From NCBI GenBank assembly GCA_964432875.1, contig CAYSPJ010000070.1:1-26949 (forward strand): a DNA stretch of 26,949 nucleotides. The letters are read 5' to 3'. Position 1 is the stretch's first letter, and each line of letters begins with the position of its first letter. Under the pieces are notes generated by a model. The model had not been told where the DNA came from. It saw nothing but the letters and a program-made list of their open reading frames with translations, and ran no database searches. Shown in pieces: positions 7,970-15,505 of the stretch. Source of the stretch: JACJYE01 sp964432875 (GTDB lineage: Bacteria; Bacteroidota; Bacteroidia; Chitinophagales; Saprospiraceae). A program made the translations under genes and the position numbers.

Positions 7970-10900
7970 ATGGCGATCAGGATTATTACTTTATGCGCAG
8001 TATGGGCTTGCTTCTTCAATGCGCTGCAAGCACAAATTTTCACCGTCACCGGTGCCGACACGCCGGCATTCGACCCCATTGAGCTGATTCAAACCACTTG
8101 CCTGGGCAACGGCATCCAGGTCGTTTCCATCGAGTACGAGGGTGTGCCCGCGGCTGTTGGCCGGTTTGACTACGCCGCTGAGTACGTGGGGCTGGAGCGG
8201 GGGTTCCTCATGACTACCGGCCATTCCGCCACCGCTTCGGGGGGGATTGGGGTCGACATGCCTTCGCCTTTGCTGGCTTCAGTCGAAAACCGCAGCACGG
8301 CCTACTATCCGCCTCTGGAAGACCTCACGTTCAGCAACGAGCCCATTCACGATGTGGCCGTTTACCGCATCCGTTTCATCCCTACGGGCGATTCCATTAT
8401 GTTCCGCTACGTCTTTGCTTCGGAGGAGTATCCGGAGTACGTGTGCAGCCGCTTCAACGACGTGTTCGGCTTTTTCCTCACCGGCCCGGATGGCAGCGGC
8501 AATACCGTGACGACCAACCTGGCCAAAGTGCCCGGCACCAGCTTGCCCGTCTCCATCAACAGCGTCAATGGCGGGGAGTTGGGCTCCCATCCTTCGGTAC
8601 AGTTCACCTACTGTATCCAGCCTTTTGGCTCGCTGAACAACCAATCCTTATTTATCGACAACCAGTTCGCCAACAGCTATCCCGTTTATAATGGGTTTAC
8701 GGTGCCCTTCCTGGCCCGTGCGGCGGTCATCCCCTGCCAAGAATATGTGATGGAATTGGTGATTGCCGACGTGGGTGATGCCTTGCGGGATTCTGGGCTA
8801 TTTTTTGAGGAAAACAGCTTCTGTTCGTTTTCATCCAGCCCCGAGAGTATCAATACCGATATCGCCATCGTCAAAGGGTGTGTCCCGGCTGCATTGGAAC
8901 TCCCGCTCGGCGCTTTTTCTGCGGCGGATTATCCCCTGTCTTACACCGTGAGCGGCAGCTTGATACCGGGTACCGATTATGTCGGCTTGGATTCTGCCGG
9001 GCAAATCGAAAACCCGGCGGATTTCTGGGGGCTCAACCTGGATCTGCCCAATGGAGGCGAGCCGGGTACGCAGTCCATCGTGATTGCGATCGAGGGCCTG
9101 GATTGTGGCCGCAAGCTTTTTACCATCCATTTGCTTGATCCGCTGTCGATCTCCGGGCCGGCGCAGGCCGATTGCTCCGGTGAGCCGGTGGATTTGATTG
9201 CCCAGGGCAGCCCGCTAGAGTTTGGCGGCTTTGCGCTCCAATGGAATACGGGAGATACGCTGGCAGCCATCAGCGTGCTGCCCCAAGGCAGTACGGATTA
9301 TACTTTGACCTATGCCAATGAATGGGGGGCTTGCAGCGCGGCATTTACCTTGCAGGGCGGCACCGATACGACCGAATTTAGCCGCTTCCTCTGCCGCGGG
9401 GAGCTCATCGAAATCAATGGGACGCTGTATGGATTTGACCATCCCAATGGCATTGAAGTATTCCAAAATACGGCTTCCGGCTGCGATTCCGTGGTACTGG
9501 TCAAGCTCAATTTTTACCCGCAGCAGGAATCCGCGCTGGAAGCAGTGATAGCGGAGGGCGAAGTGTTTACCCTGGCAGGAGAGGATTATCGTGCCAATGG
9601 CGAATACCGCCTGGCTTTTCCCGATCAGAACGGTTGCGACAGTATCGTCAGCCTGCGCCTGCGCGTCGTGCCGCAAACCAGCATGCTGACCGATAGCATC
9701 CTGGTAGGGCAAAGGGTAGCCCTTTGTGTGGACACGAGCATCTTCCTCGCGGTCGCCAGCTTCTCCAACGCCTGCCCGCTGGTGGACAGCGCAGTAGCCT
9801 TCGAGCTCGCTCCGGCTGGTGCCTGCCTGGAATACGCTGGCCTGCAGCCGGGCGTGAGTACTGCCTGCCTCGTTGCCTGCGACGCGCTGGGGCTTTGCGA
9901 TACGACCTACCTCACCGTCAGCGTCTTTACCAATTTCCTGGCGGCGGTTGACGATCAGGACAGCACCGCTTACGATCAGCCGCTTACCCTGGCTGTATTG
10001 GATAATGACTGGATCGGCGGCGCGGGCCTGGAGGCACAGTATATCGTACAACAGCCGGCTTACGGCAATGCCAGCGTAAATGCAGATGGCACGATCACTT
10101 ATGCGCCTAACCTGAGCGCCTGTTTGCAGGAAGACGCTTTTACTTACGCGATCTGCAACGACCTGGGCTGCGATACTGCTACGGTCTTCGTCTGGCTGAG
10201 CGATACCGAAGGGGCATGCGATGCCGTCTGGCCCGGCGATGTGTTCAAGGACGGCCTGGTCAACCAGATCGATCATTGGGCTATTGGCCTGGCTTATGGG
10301 CGCTCTGGCCCAGTTCGCCCGAATGCCAGCGTCGAGTGGTTTGCCCAGCCGATGATTAATTGGAATAACACCATCACCTTCATATACGAGTTTGATGTAA
10401 AGCATACCGATTGCAACGGCAATGGGCAGGTCAATGCTGAGGATGGGCAGGTGGTGCTGCTCAACTGGGGCAAGACGCACAATATGGCACCGCAGGCGCT
10501 TAGCTTCCCCTACAAGGCTCGCCCCGTCGCTTTGGAGCGCCTCAGCAGCACGGCCGCGATGCAGGAGGTTGCGCTCGTGCTGGGCAGTGCCGGGCAACCC
10601 TTGGTCAATGCTTATGGCCTGGCTTTCGAAGTGCATTTCGACCCGCAATCGGTCGCCTATGCCGAATTGGGCCTGGAAGACAACTGGCTCGGTTTTGAAG
10701 GCGAAGACCTGATGGCGCTGCAGAAGTGGGATATGTCGGCGGGCATCGGCTACGTCTCCCTGGTGCGCACCGATCAAACGCCGGTAGATGGTTTTGGCGA
10801 GTTGGGGCGCTTCCGCTTCTACTGTGCTGCCGGGCAAGATTGCGGCGGCTTTAGCATCCGCCAGGTACAATTGCTGCAAGGCGATGGCGATATCTTTGAA

Positions 10901-11185
10901 ATCGCCCGCGAAGCGAGCCTGGAACCTAGCCTGACGAGCACTGCCGAGCAAGGGCTGGCGGGCCGCATCAGCCTCTTCCCCAATCCGGCCCGCGATTGGT
11001 TGCGCATCGGCTTGCCTGCTGCGGCTCCGGTCAGCCTCTTCGCCGCCGATGGCAGCATCGCCTGGTCAGGCCGCCTTCAGCAAGGCTGGAATGAAGTGGC
11101 GATAAATACTTTGCCAGCAGGGGTTTATGTGCTTAAGGTGCAATTGCCAGAGGGGGTAGTAGCCCAGCGGGTAGTGGTGTACTAA
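7970..11185 (+). CDS. Secreted choice-of-anchor L domain protein with T9SS sorting domain
   Basis: A 1071-residue protein. The signal peptide ends near NALQAQ (residue 22). Residues about 35-290 match the choice-of-anchor L domain: TTGHSATASGG, FRYVFASEEYPEYVCSRFND and VFGFFLTGPDGSG. Several beta-sandwich repeats with paired Cys follow. Near residue 655 a VDDQDSTAYDQPLTLAVLDN module resembles the VCBS/cadherin-like tandem type. Then come a dockerin-like Ca-binding segment (WPGDVFKDGLVNQIDHWAIG; CNGNGQVNAEDGQVVLLNWG) and a cohesin-like beta domain (VNAYGLAFEVHFDP). The end is a T9SS sorting domain (ISLFPNPARDWLRIGL, LPAGVYVLKVQLPEG). It is probably a cell-surface or released adhesin-like protein. 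The ligand is unknown. Confidence 0.88.
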   Translation: MAIRIITLCAVWACFFNALQAQIFTVTGADTPAFDPIELIQTTCLGNGIQVVSIEYEGVPAAVGRFDYAAEYVGLERGFLMTTGHSATASGGIGVDMPSPLLASVENRSTAYYPPLEDLTFSNEPIHDVAVYRIRFIPTGDSIMFRYVFASEEYPEYVCSRFNDVFGFFLTGPDGSGNTVTTNLAKVPGTSLPVSINSVNGGELGSHPSVQFTYCIQPFGSLNNQSLFIDNQFANSYPVYNGFTVPFLARAAVIPCQEYVMELVIADVGDALRDSGLFFEENSFCSFSSSPESINTDIAIVKGCVPAALELPLGAFSAADYPLSYTVSGSLIPGTDYVGLDSAGQIENPADFWGLNLDLPNGGEPGTQSIVIAIEGLDCGRKLFTIHLLDPLSISGPAQADCSGEPVDLIAQGSPLEFGGFALQWNTGDTLAAISVLPQGSTDYTLTYANEWGACSAAFTLQGGTDTTEFSRFLCRGELIEINGTLYGFDHPNGIEVFQNTASGCDSVVLVKLNFYPQQESALEAVIAEGEVFTLAGEDYRANGEYRLAFPDQNGCDSIVSLRLRVVPQTSMLTDSILVGQRVALCVDTSIFLAVASFSNACPLVDSAVAFELAPAGACLEYAGLQPGVSTACLVACDALGLCDTTYLTVSVFTNFLAAVDDQDSTAYDQPLTLAVLDNDWIGGAGLEAQYIVQQPAYGNASVNADGTITYAPNLSACLQEDAFTYAICNDLGCDTATVFVWLSDTEGACDAVWPGDVFKDGLVNQIDHWAIGLAYGRSGPVRPNASVEWFAQPMINWNNTITFIYEFDVKHTDCNGNGQVNAEDGQVVLLNWGKTHNMAPQALSFPYKARPVALERLSSTAAMQEVALVLGSAGQPLVNAYGLAFEVHFDPQSVAYAELGLEDNWLGFEGEDLMALQKWDMSAGIGYVSLVRTDQTPVDGFGELGRFRFYCAAGQDCGGFSIRQVQLLQGDGDIFEIAREASLEPSLTSTAEQGLAGRISLFPNPARDWLRIGLPAAAPVSLFAADGSIAWSGRLQQGWNEVAINTLPAGVYVLKVQLPEGVVAQRVVVY

Positions 11186-11226
11186 CACTCCCAGTTAAAC
11201 TAATTAAAAATAATTGCCGGCAAAGT

Positions 11227-11258
11227 TTGTTTTTTTCAAATACATGCCTTTATCTTTG
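11227..11258 (+). promoter_or_regulatory. trp operon promoter (Bacteroidota type)
   Basis: TTG (11227-11229), then 21 bases, then TATCTTTG (11251-11258), an exact match to both halves of the TTG-N(19-21)-TAnnTTTG pattern. Transcription would start near 11265, about 15 bases before the leader peptide start. It is the best promoter match in the window. Confidence 0.75.
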
Positions 11259-11279
11259 GGCCATATTAAAAAAAGGACT

Positions 11280-11345
11280 ATGAATTTCGTTCAATTGGCA
11301 AATCAGTGGTGGTGGCACACGCATTCGGGAGACCGGGTGAAGTGA
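11280..11345 (+). CDS. trpL: trp operon leader peptide (Trp-Trp-Trp)
   Basis: A 21-codon frame, ATG at 11280 to TGA at 11343-11345. It begins MNFVQLANQ, has three consecutive UGG codons at residues 10-12 (11307-11315) and ends HTHSGDRVK. A purine-rich AAAAAAAGGA lies 2 bases before the ATG. Trp is the rarest residue in most proteins, so a run of three directly in front of trpE, between a promoter and a terminator hairpin, is hard to explain by chance. By analogy with the classical trp leader of enteric bacteria, the peptide itself has no function. The ribosome translating it senses charged tRNA-Trp: it stalls at the UGG run when Trp is short and reaches the stop codon when Trp is plentiful. 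Confidence 0.88.
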   Translation: MNFVQLANQWWWHTHSGDRVK

Positions 11346-11407
11346 CGCGCCTTTGTTTGTCAGGACGAAAAAAAATCCAACAAAATGCGGCTTGTCGATT
11401 CACTCGG
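11333..11407 (+). promoter_or_regulatory. Antiterminator helix of the trp attenuator
   Basis: Bases 11333-11351 can pair with 11389-11407. The pairing is 9 continuous pairs (CCGGGUGAA with UUCACUCGG), a G-A mismatch, 5 pairs (UGACG with UGUCG, two of them wobbles), one more mismatch, and GCC with GGC. That gives 17 pairs. The 3' partner is the terminator loop plus the inner half of the terminator 5' arm, so the two structures cannot coexist. The 5' partner begins 17 bases after the last Trp codon and spans the leader stop codon. A ribosome at the stop would cover it; one stalled on Trp codons would leave it free. The pairing was done by hand. Confidence 0.8.
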
Positions 11408-11426
11408 CAAGCCGCATTTCTTTTTT
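11383..11426 (+). terminator. trp attenuator terminator
   Basis: A 12-bp perfect stem, AAATGCGGCTTG (11383-11394) with CAAGCCGCATTT (11408-11419), and a 13-base loop. A T-rich tail (TTT C TTTTTT, ending 11426) follows. It sits 15 bases before the trpE start, so termination here would stop the whole trp operon. This is the default structure when the leader ribosome reaches its stop codon. Confidence 0.93.
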
Positions 11427-11440
11427 AACCAGACCACGTT

Positions 11441-12862
11441 ATGCCAGCAACTAAACAGAAAATAAAAATCCGCAGCCAGGTACGGCGTTTCCTGGCGGAT
11501 ACCGTTACCCCAGTGACCCTCTACCTCAAGGGCCGCGACAGCTTTACCGAACCAGTACTGTTGGAAAACAACGACTTTCGCAGTAAAGAAGACTGCTATT
11601 CCTTCCTGGGCTTCGACGTCATCGCCAGCTTTCAGGTGCAAAGCGGGCGCATCACCCAGCGCCTGCCGGGAGGTGAAATGCTGCATAGCGAAGCCCGCGA
11701 TGTCCTGGCCGTGCCGGCCGCGATGAAGGCCTTCCTGGAGCGCTTCGAAGTGCATAGCGAAGAAGCGGATGCCGGGTTTAACGGGCTGATCGGCTATACC
11801 GGCTTTGACGGAGTGCAGTATTTTGACACCCTGCAATTCGATCCGGACAAGCGCAAGTTCGACCTGCCTGACCTGCGCTACAACCTCTACCGCTTCATCA
11901 TCGCTATCAACCACTTCCGCGATGAATTGACGGTGATTGAAAACATGCCGGAAGGGGAGGCTTCGCAGATGAACAAGATGGAGGCTTTAATCCGCAGCCA
12001 GAAGTTTGCTGCCCATGATTTCCACCTGCAAGGGGAGGAGCAGAGCAACCTGACCGATGCCGAGTTTATGGAATTGGTGACCATCGGCAAGCGGCACTGC
12101 CAGTTGGGCGACGTGTTTCAAATCGTCTTTTCCCGCCAGTTCTCCCAGCGTTTTGTCGGGGATGATTTCCAGGTTTATCGGGTATTGCGTTCCATCAACC
12201 CTTCGCCTTACCTCTTTTATGCCGATTATGGGAGCTACCGCATCTTCGGCTCTTCGCCGGAAACCCAGATGGCTATCCGGGATGGCATGGCTCAGGTAAA
12301 CCCCATCGCCGGAACCTATCGCCGCACAGGCGATTTGGAGGCAGATACCCAAAAAGCCCTCGAATTGCGGGCCGACCCCAAAGAGAATGCCGAGCATATC
12401 ATGCTGGTGGACCTGGCGCGCAACGACCTGGGGCGCCACGCCACAAATATCCAGGTACGGGAGCTGAAAGAAATACAGTATTTCAGCCACGTCATCCACC
12501 TGGTATCCAAGGTAGTGGGCGAGCTGCCTCCGGGCACCAACCCCATCCAGGTGTTTGGCGATACTTTCCCTGCCGGCACCCTTTCCGGTGCGCCCAAGTA
12601 CAAGGCCATCGAGCTGATCAACCGCTACGAGAACCAAAACCGCAGCTTTTATGGCGGGGCGCTGGGCTACGTCAATTTCCAGGGTGAAATGAACAAAGCT
12701 ATCATCATCCGCTCTTTCCTCAGCCAGAATAATACGCTTTACTACCAGGCCGGCGCGGGCATCGTCGCCGCCAGCGTAGAGGAAAAGGAATTGCAGGAGG
12801 TAAACAATAAGCTGGGCGCTTTGAAGAAAGCGCTGGCGCTGGCGCAAGAGATTAAGGGGTAA
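11441..12862 (+). CDS. trpE: Anthranilate synthase component I
   Basis: Converts chorismate and ammonia (from TrpG) to anthranilate, the committed step to tryptophan. The 473 residues include the chorismate-binding core: NPSPYLFYADYG, FGSSPETQM, PIAGTYRRTGD, EHIMLVDLARNDLG, DTFPAGTLSGAPKYKAIELI and YYQAGAGIVAAS. The N-terminal feedback site, LLES in enteric TrpE, reads LLEN here (residues 40-43), so the Ser that contacts inhibitory Trp appears to be Asn. The first enzyme gene of the operon, it starts 15 bases after the attenuator T tract. It is followed by an unusually long structured gap before trpG. Confidence 0.98.
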   Translation: MPATKQKIKIRSQVRRFLADTVTPVTLYLKGRDSFTEPVLLENNDFRSKEDCYSFLGFDVIASFQVQSGRITQRLPGGEMLHSEARDVLAVPAAMKAFLERFEVHSEEADAGFNGLIGYTGFDGVQYFDTLQFDPDKRKFDLPDLRYNLYRFIIAINHFRDELTVIENMPEGEASQMNKMEALIRSQKFAAHDFHLQGEEQSNLTDAEFMELVTIGKRHCQLGDVFQIVFSRQFSQRFVGDDFQVYRVLRSINPSPYLFYADYGSYRIFGSSPETQMAIRDGMAQVNPIAGTYRRTGDLEADTQKALELRADPKENAEHIMLVDLARNDLGRHATNIQVRELKEIQYFSHVIHLVSKVVGELPPGTNPIQVFGDTFPAGTLSGAPKYKAIELINRYENQNRSFYGGALGYVNFQGEMNKAIIIRSFLSQNNTLYYQAGAGIVAASVEEKELQEVNNKLGALKKALALAQEIKG

Positions 12863-12894
12863 TCTCTGGAGCAATAGCGGCGGATGCTATTATC

Positions 12895-12925
12895 GCGTTT
12901 CCGATAACTATCGGGAAGCTTTTTT
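12895..12925 (+). terminator. Terminator-like hairpin between trpE and trpG (first)
   Basis: Stem 12895-12904 against 12911-12919: GC, a bulged G, then TTTCCGA pairing with TCGGGAA and GC. That is nine pairs, one of them a wobble, with a TAACTA loop, followed by six T residues (12920-12925). It begins 32 bases after the trpE stop. A smaller hairpin with a perfect AATAGC/GCTATT stem lies just upstream at 12873-12891. As an intrinsic terminator inside an operon it would lower expression of trpG-A relative to trpE, or be a second control point. Confidence 0.6.
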
Positions 12926-12968
12926 GTTCGGGTAATACCGTTTCGTTCAGGTTTTATGAGACGGGAGC

Positions 12969-12993
12969 AAGGCGGATAGAGCCCCGCTTTTTT
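12969..12993 (+). terminator. Terminator-like hairpin between trpE and trpG (second, weaker)
   Basis: AAGGCGG (12969-12975) pairs with CCGCTTT (12984-12990), one wobble, with an 8-base loop. The T run TTTTTT (12988-12993) partly lies in the stem. It ends 21 bases before the trpG start. Less convincing than the first hairpin, but together they make the trpE-trpG gap (152 bases) the only large spacer in the trp operon. Confidence 0.4.
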
Positions 12994-13014
12994 ATCAAGA
13001 AATTCACGGATGCC

Positions 13015-13614
13015 ATGAAAATACTAGTGCTAGACAATTACGATTCCTTCACCTTCAACCTGGTGCAGTACATCCAGGAGATCCAGGGAGAGAAGGTAGC
13101 TGTTTACCGCAACGATGCCCTCGGGTTGGATGAGGTAGGCCAATATGATGCCATCGTGCTATCGCCGGGGCCGGGGCTGCCGGCGGAAGCCGGGATAATG
13201 CCGGCGCTGCTGCAGCGCTATGCGGGGGAGAAAGCCATCCTGGGCGTATGCCTGGGCCATCAGGCGATAGGGGAGGCTTTCGGCGGGCAATTGGAGAACC
13301 TGGCTCAGGTCTATCATGGCGTAGAGACCCCGGTGCTGGTGGTGGATGAAGAGGAGCCCCTCTTTACCGGATTGCCCCGGCAATTTCAGGCCGGGCGCTA
13401 CCACTCCTGGGCAGTACGGGCCGAAGGGCTGCCAGAAGATTTGCAAGTGACTGCCGTAGATGCCGAGGGGGCCATCATGGCTATGCGCCATCGGCGCTTT
13501 AACGTGCGCGGCGTCCAGTTTCATCCCGAATCTATCATGACGGAATACGGCCATCAGATGCTGCGCAATTTCTTTGCGTACTGCGTGCCCCCGGTAGCCG
13601 TGCCTTTATCATAA
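13015..13614 (+). CDS. trpG: Anthranilate synthase component II (glutamine amidotransferase)
   Basis: Releases ammonia from glutamine for TrpE. The 199 residues form a class I glutamine amidotransferase. It starts with LDNYDSFTFNLVQ, then has the oxyanion strand SPGPGLP, the nucleophile Cys79 in GVCLGHQ, and the His170/Glu172 pair in QFHPES. It could also serve as PabA for folate synthesis, as in many bacteria with one amidotransferase, but its place between trpE and trpD makes the Trp role certain. Fused trpGD forms exist elsewhere; here trpG and trpD are separate. Confidence 0.97.
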   Translation: MKILVLDNYDSFTFNLVQYIQEIQGEKVAVYRNDALGLDEVGQYDAIVLSPGPGLPAEAGIMPALLQRYAGEKAILGVCLGHQAIGEAFGGQLENLAQVYHGVETPVLVVDEEEPLFTGLPRQFQAGRYHSWAVRAEGLPEDLQVTAVDAEGAIMAMRHRRFNVRGVQFHPESIMTEYGHQMLRNFFAYCVPPVAVPLS

Positions 13615-13633
13615 CCGCAAAGTAAAACAGGGC

Positions 13634-14626
13634 ATGAAAGACATACTCGCACGCCTCTTTGAGCACGAACGCCTGGGCCGGGAAGAGGCCCGGCAAGTGC
13701 TGCTGAGCATCTCCCGGGGCGAATGCAATCATTTGCAGATCGCCAGCTTTATCACCGTTTACCAGATGCGGCCGGTTGCCATCGCCGAGTTGCAGGGCTT
13801 CCGCGATGCGCTGCTCGAACTGTGCATCCCTTTCGATCTCGAGGGGATGGAAGCCATCGACATCGTCGGCACGGGGGGCGATCACAAGAATACCTTCAAT
13901 ATCTCCACCCTTTCGGCAGTAGTGGCCGCCGGGGCTGGTTGCAAGGTAGTCAAACACGGCAGCTACGGCGTCTCTTCAGCCGTGGGCTCCTCGAACGTGC
14001 TCATGGAAATGGGCTATGAATTTACCAGCGATACCGACAAGCTGAAGCGGCAATTGGAGCGGGCTGGCCTGTGCTTTCTGCACGCACCGCTATTCCATCC
14101 TGCCCTGAAGGAAGTGGTGCCAGTGCGCAAGCAATTGGGCATCAAAACCTTCTTCAATATGCTGGGCCCTCTAGTCAACCCTGCTCAACCCAGCCATCAA
14201 GTATTAGGTACCTTTAGCCTGGAGCTCTCGCGCCTTTATCAATACATCATGCAGGAGAGCGGGCGCCGCTACGCTATCGTCTACGCCCTGGACGGCTATG
14301 ACGAGATTTCTCTCACCGGGCCTTTCAAGCTGCGCACCAACGAGCGCGACGCCACCCTCAGCCCAGCGGAGCTAGGCCTGCCACAACTCGCTCCGGAAAG
14401 CCTCTACGGCGGAGAGACCGAAGCAGAAGCAGCCGCTATTTTCCGCAATGTATTGCAAGGCACATGCACGCCCGCACAGTTTGACGTAGTCGCTGCCAAC
14501 GCCGGCCTGGCCATCCATTGCTTCCAACCAGAACAGAGCATGGCTGATTGCATCGCCCATGCTAAAGAAAGCCTGCTCAGCAAACGCGCGCTGAACGTTT
14601 TTCAACAACTGCTAAATCAAGCCTGA
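13634..14626 (+). CDS. trpD: Anthranilate phosphoribosyltransferase
   Basis: Transfers phosphoribose from PRPP to anthranilate. The 330 residues have the family's VGTGGDHKNTFNIST PRPP loop, the KHGxxGVSSxxGS loop, VRKQLGIKTFFNMLGPLVNP with the substrate-binding Arg, and the Mg-binding Asp-Glu in DGYDEISLTGP. One oddity: the KHGNR/KHGNY position is KHGSY, so the Asn that normally helps bind anthranilate appears to be Ser. The gene starts 19 bases after trpG, and its stop codon overlaps the trpC start (TGATG), which suggests translational coupling. Confidence 0.97.
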   Translation: MKDILARLFEHERLGREEARQVLLSISRGECNHLQIASFITVYQMRPVAIAELQGFRDALLELCIPFDLEGMEAIDIVGTGGDHKNTFNISTLSAVVAAGAGCKVVKHGSYGVSSAVGSSNVLMEMGYEFTSDTDKLKRQLERAGLCFLHAPLFHPALKEVVPVRKQLGIKTFFNMLGPLVNPAQPSHQVLGTFSLELSRLYQYIMQESGRRYAIVYALDGYDEISLTGPFKLRTNERDATLSPAELGLPQLAPESLYGGETEAEAAAIFRNVLQGTCTPAQFDVVAANAGLAIHCFQPEQSMADCIAHAKESLLSKRALNVFQQLLNQA

Positions 14627-15441
14627 TGAATATACTCGAAAAAATCATCGCTCACAAAAAGAATGAAGTAGCCCAGCGGCGGGAGCTATACCCGGCAAAG
14701 CTGCTGGAAAAGAGCATCTACTTCCACACGCCGGCCGTTTCCCTGTGCAAGTACCTGCGGCGGGATGACAAGTCGGGCATCATCGCTGAGTTCAAGCGCC
14801 GCTCGCCTTCCAAAGGGGATATCAACCCTTATGCGGCAGTGGAGCGCGTCTCGATCGGCTATATGCAGGCAGGTGCCGCTGCGCTTTCGATACTGACCGA
14901 TAGCGAGTTCTTCGGGGGTAAGAACGAAGACCTCACCCTGGCGCGCAAATTCAACTTCTGCCCCATCTTGCGCAAAGATTTCATCATTGACGAATATCAG
15001 CTCATCGAAGCCCGGGCCATTGGGGCCGATGCGGTGCTGCTCATCGCCGAATGCCTGGAAAAAGCCCAATTGGCTCAACTGGCCCACACCGCCAAAAGCC
15101 TGGGGCTGGAGGTGCTGATGGAAATCCACAGCCAACCCCAATTGGACAAGTTCTGCCCTTCGGTAGATGCCATTGGTGTCAACAACCGCAACCTGGAAGA
15201 TTTCTCGGTCAGCCTGGCGGCTTCCCTGGAATTGGCCGTAGCCCTGCCGGCAGAGGTGGTCAAAGTATCCGAAAGCGGCCTGGACGACCCCAATGCTATT
15301 GTGGAATTGCGCCGGGCCGGCTACCAGGGCTTCCTCATCGGGGAGCACTTCATGCGGCAGGCAGATCCAGGCAAGGCTTGCCAGGAGTTTATCCGGCGTG
15401 TTGAGCAGATTGAAAGGATGTTGGATGGGGCTATCGCTTGA
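14626..15441 (+). CDS. trpC: Indole-3-glycerol phosphate synthase
   Basis: Closes the indole ring from CdRP. A 271-residue TIM barrel with all visible active-site residues: Glu55 and Lys57 in IIAEFKRRSPSKG, the Lys in ILRKDFIID, the Glu in LLIAECL, the Asn in GVNNRNLEDF, and Glu-Ser in VSESGL. It is a stand-alone TrpC; the TrpF activity is encoded by the next gene. Its ATG shares the A of the trpD stop codon. Confidence 0.98.
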   Translation: MNILEKIIAHKKNEVAQRRELYPAKLLEKSIYFHTPAVSLCKYLRRDDKSGIIAEFKRRSPSKGDINPYAAVERVSIGYMQAGAAALSILTDSEFFGGKNEDLTLARKFNFCPILRKDFIIDEYQLIEARAIGADAVLLIAECLEKAQLAQLAHTAKSLGLEVLMEIHSQPQLDKFCPSVDAIGVNNRNLEDFSVSLAASLELAVALPAEVVKVSESGLDDPNAIVELRRAGYQGFLIGEHFMRQADPGKACQEFIRRVEQIERMLDGAIA

Positions 15442-15505
15442 ACAGTTTTAGTAGACACTGCCTCTGGCGGGTCAGTACTACCCATGCATTTAAATGATTG
15501 TGACG

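Noticed and set aside
9215..10951. A 578-codon minus-strand open frame
   Set aside because: It is antisense to the choice-of-anchor L protein gene, whose domains, signal peptide and T9SS end are clear. GC-rich codon use with G/C in third positions keeps the opposite frame free of stops. The translation shows no known domain.
11265..11440. A T-box riboswitch or TRAP-type leader in front of trpE
   Set aside because: No T-box bulge sequence and no series of spaced GAG/UAG triplets is seen. The Trp-rich leader frame and stop-codon-spanning antiterminator fit ribosome-mediated attenuation better.
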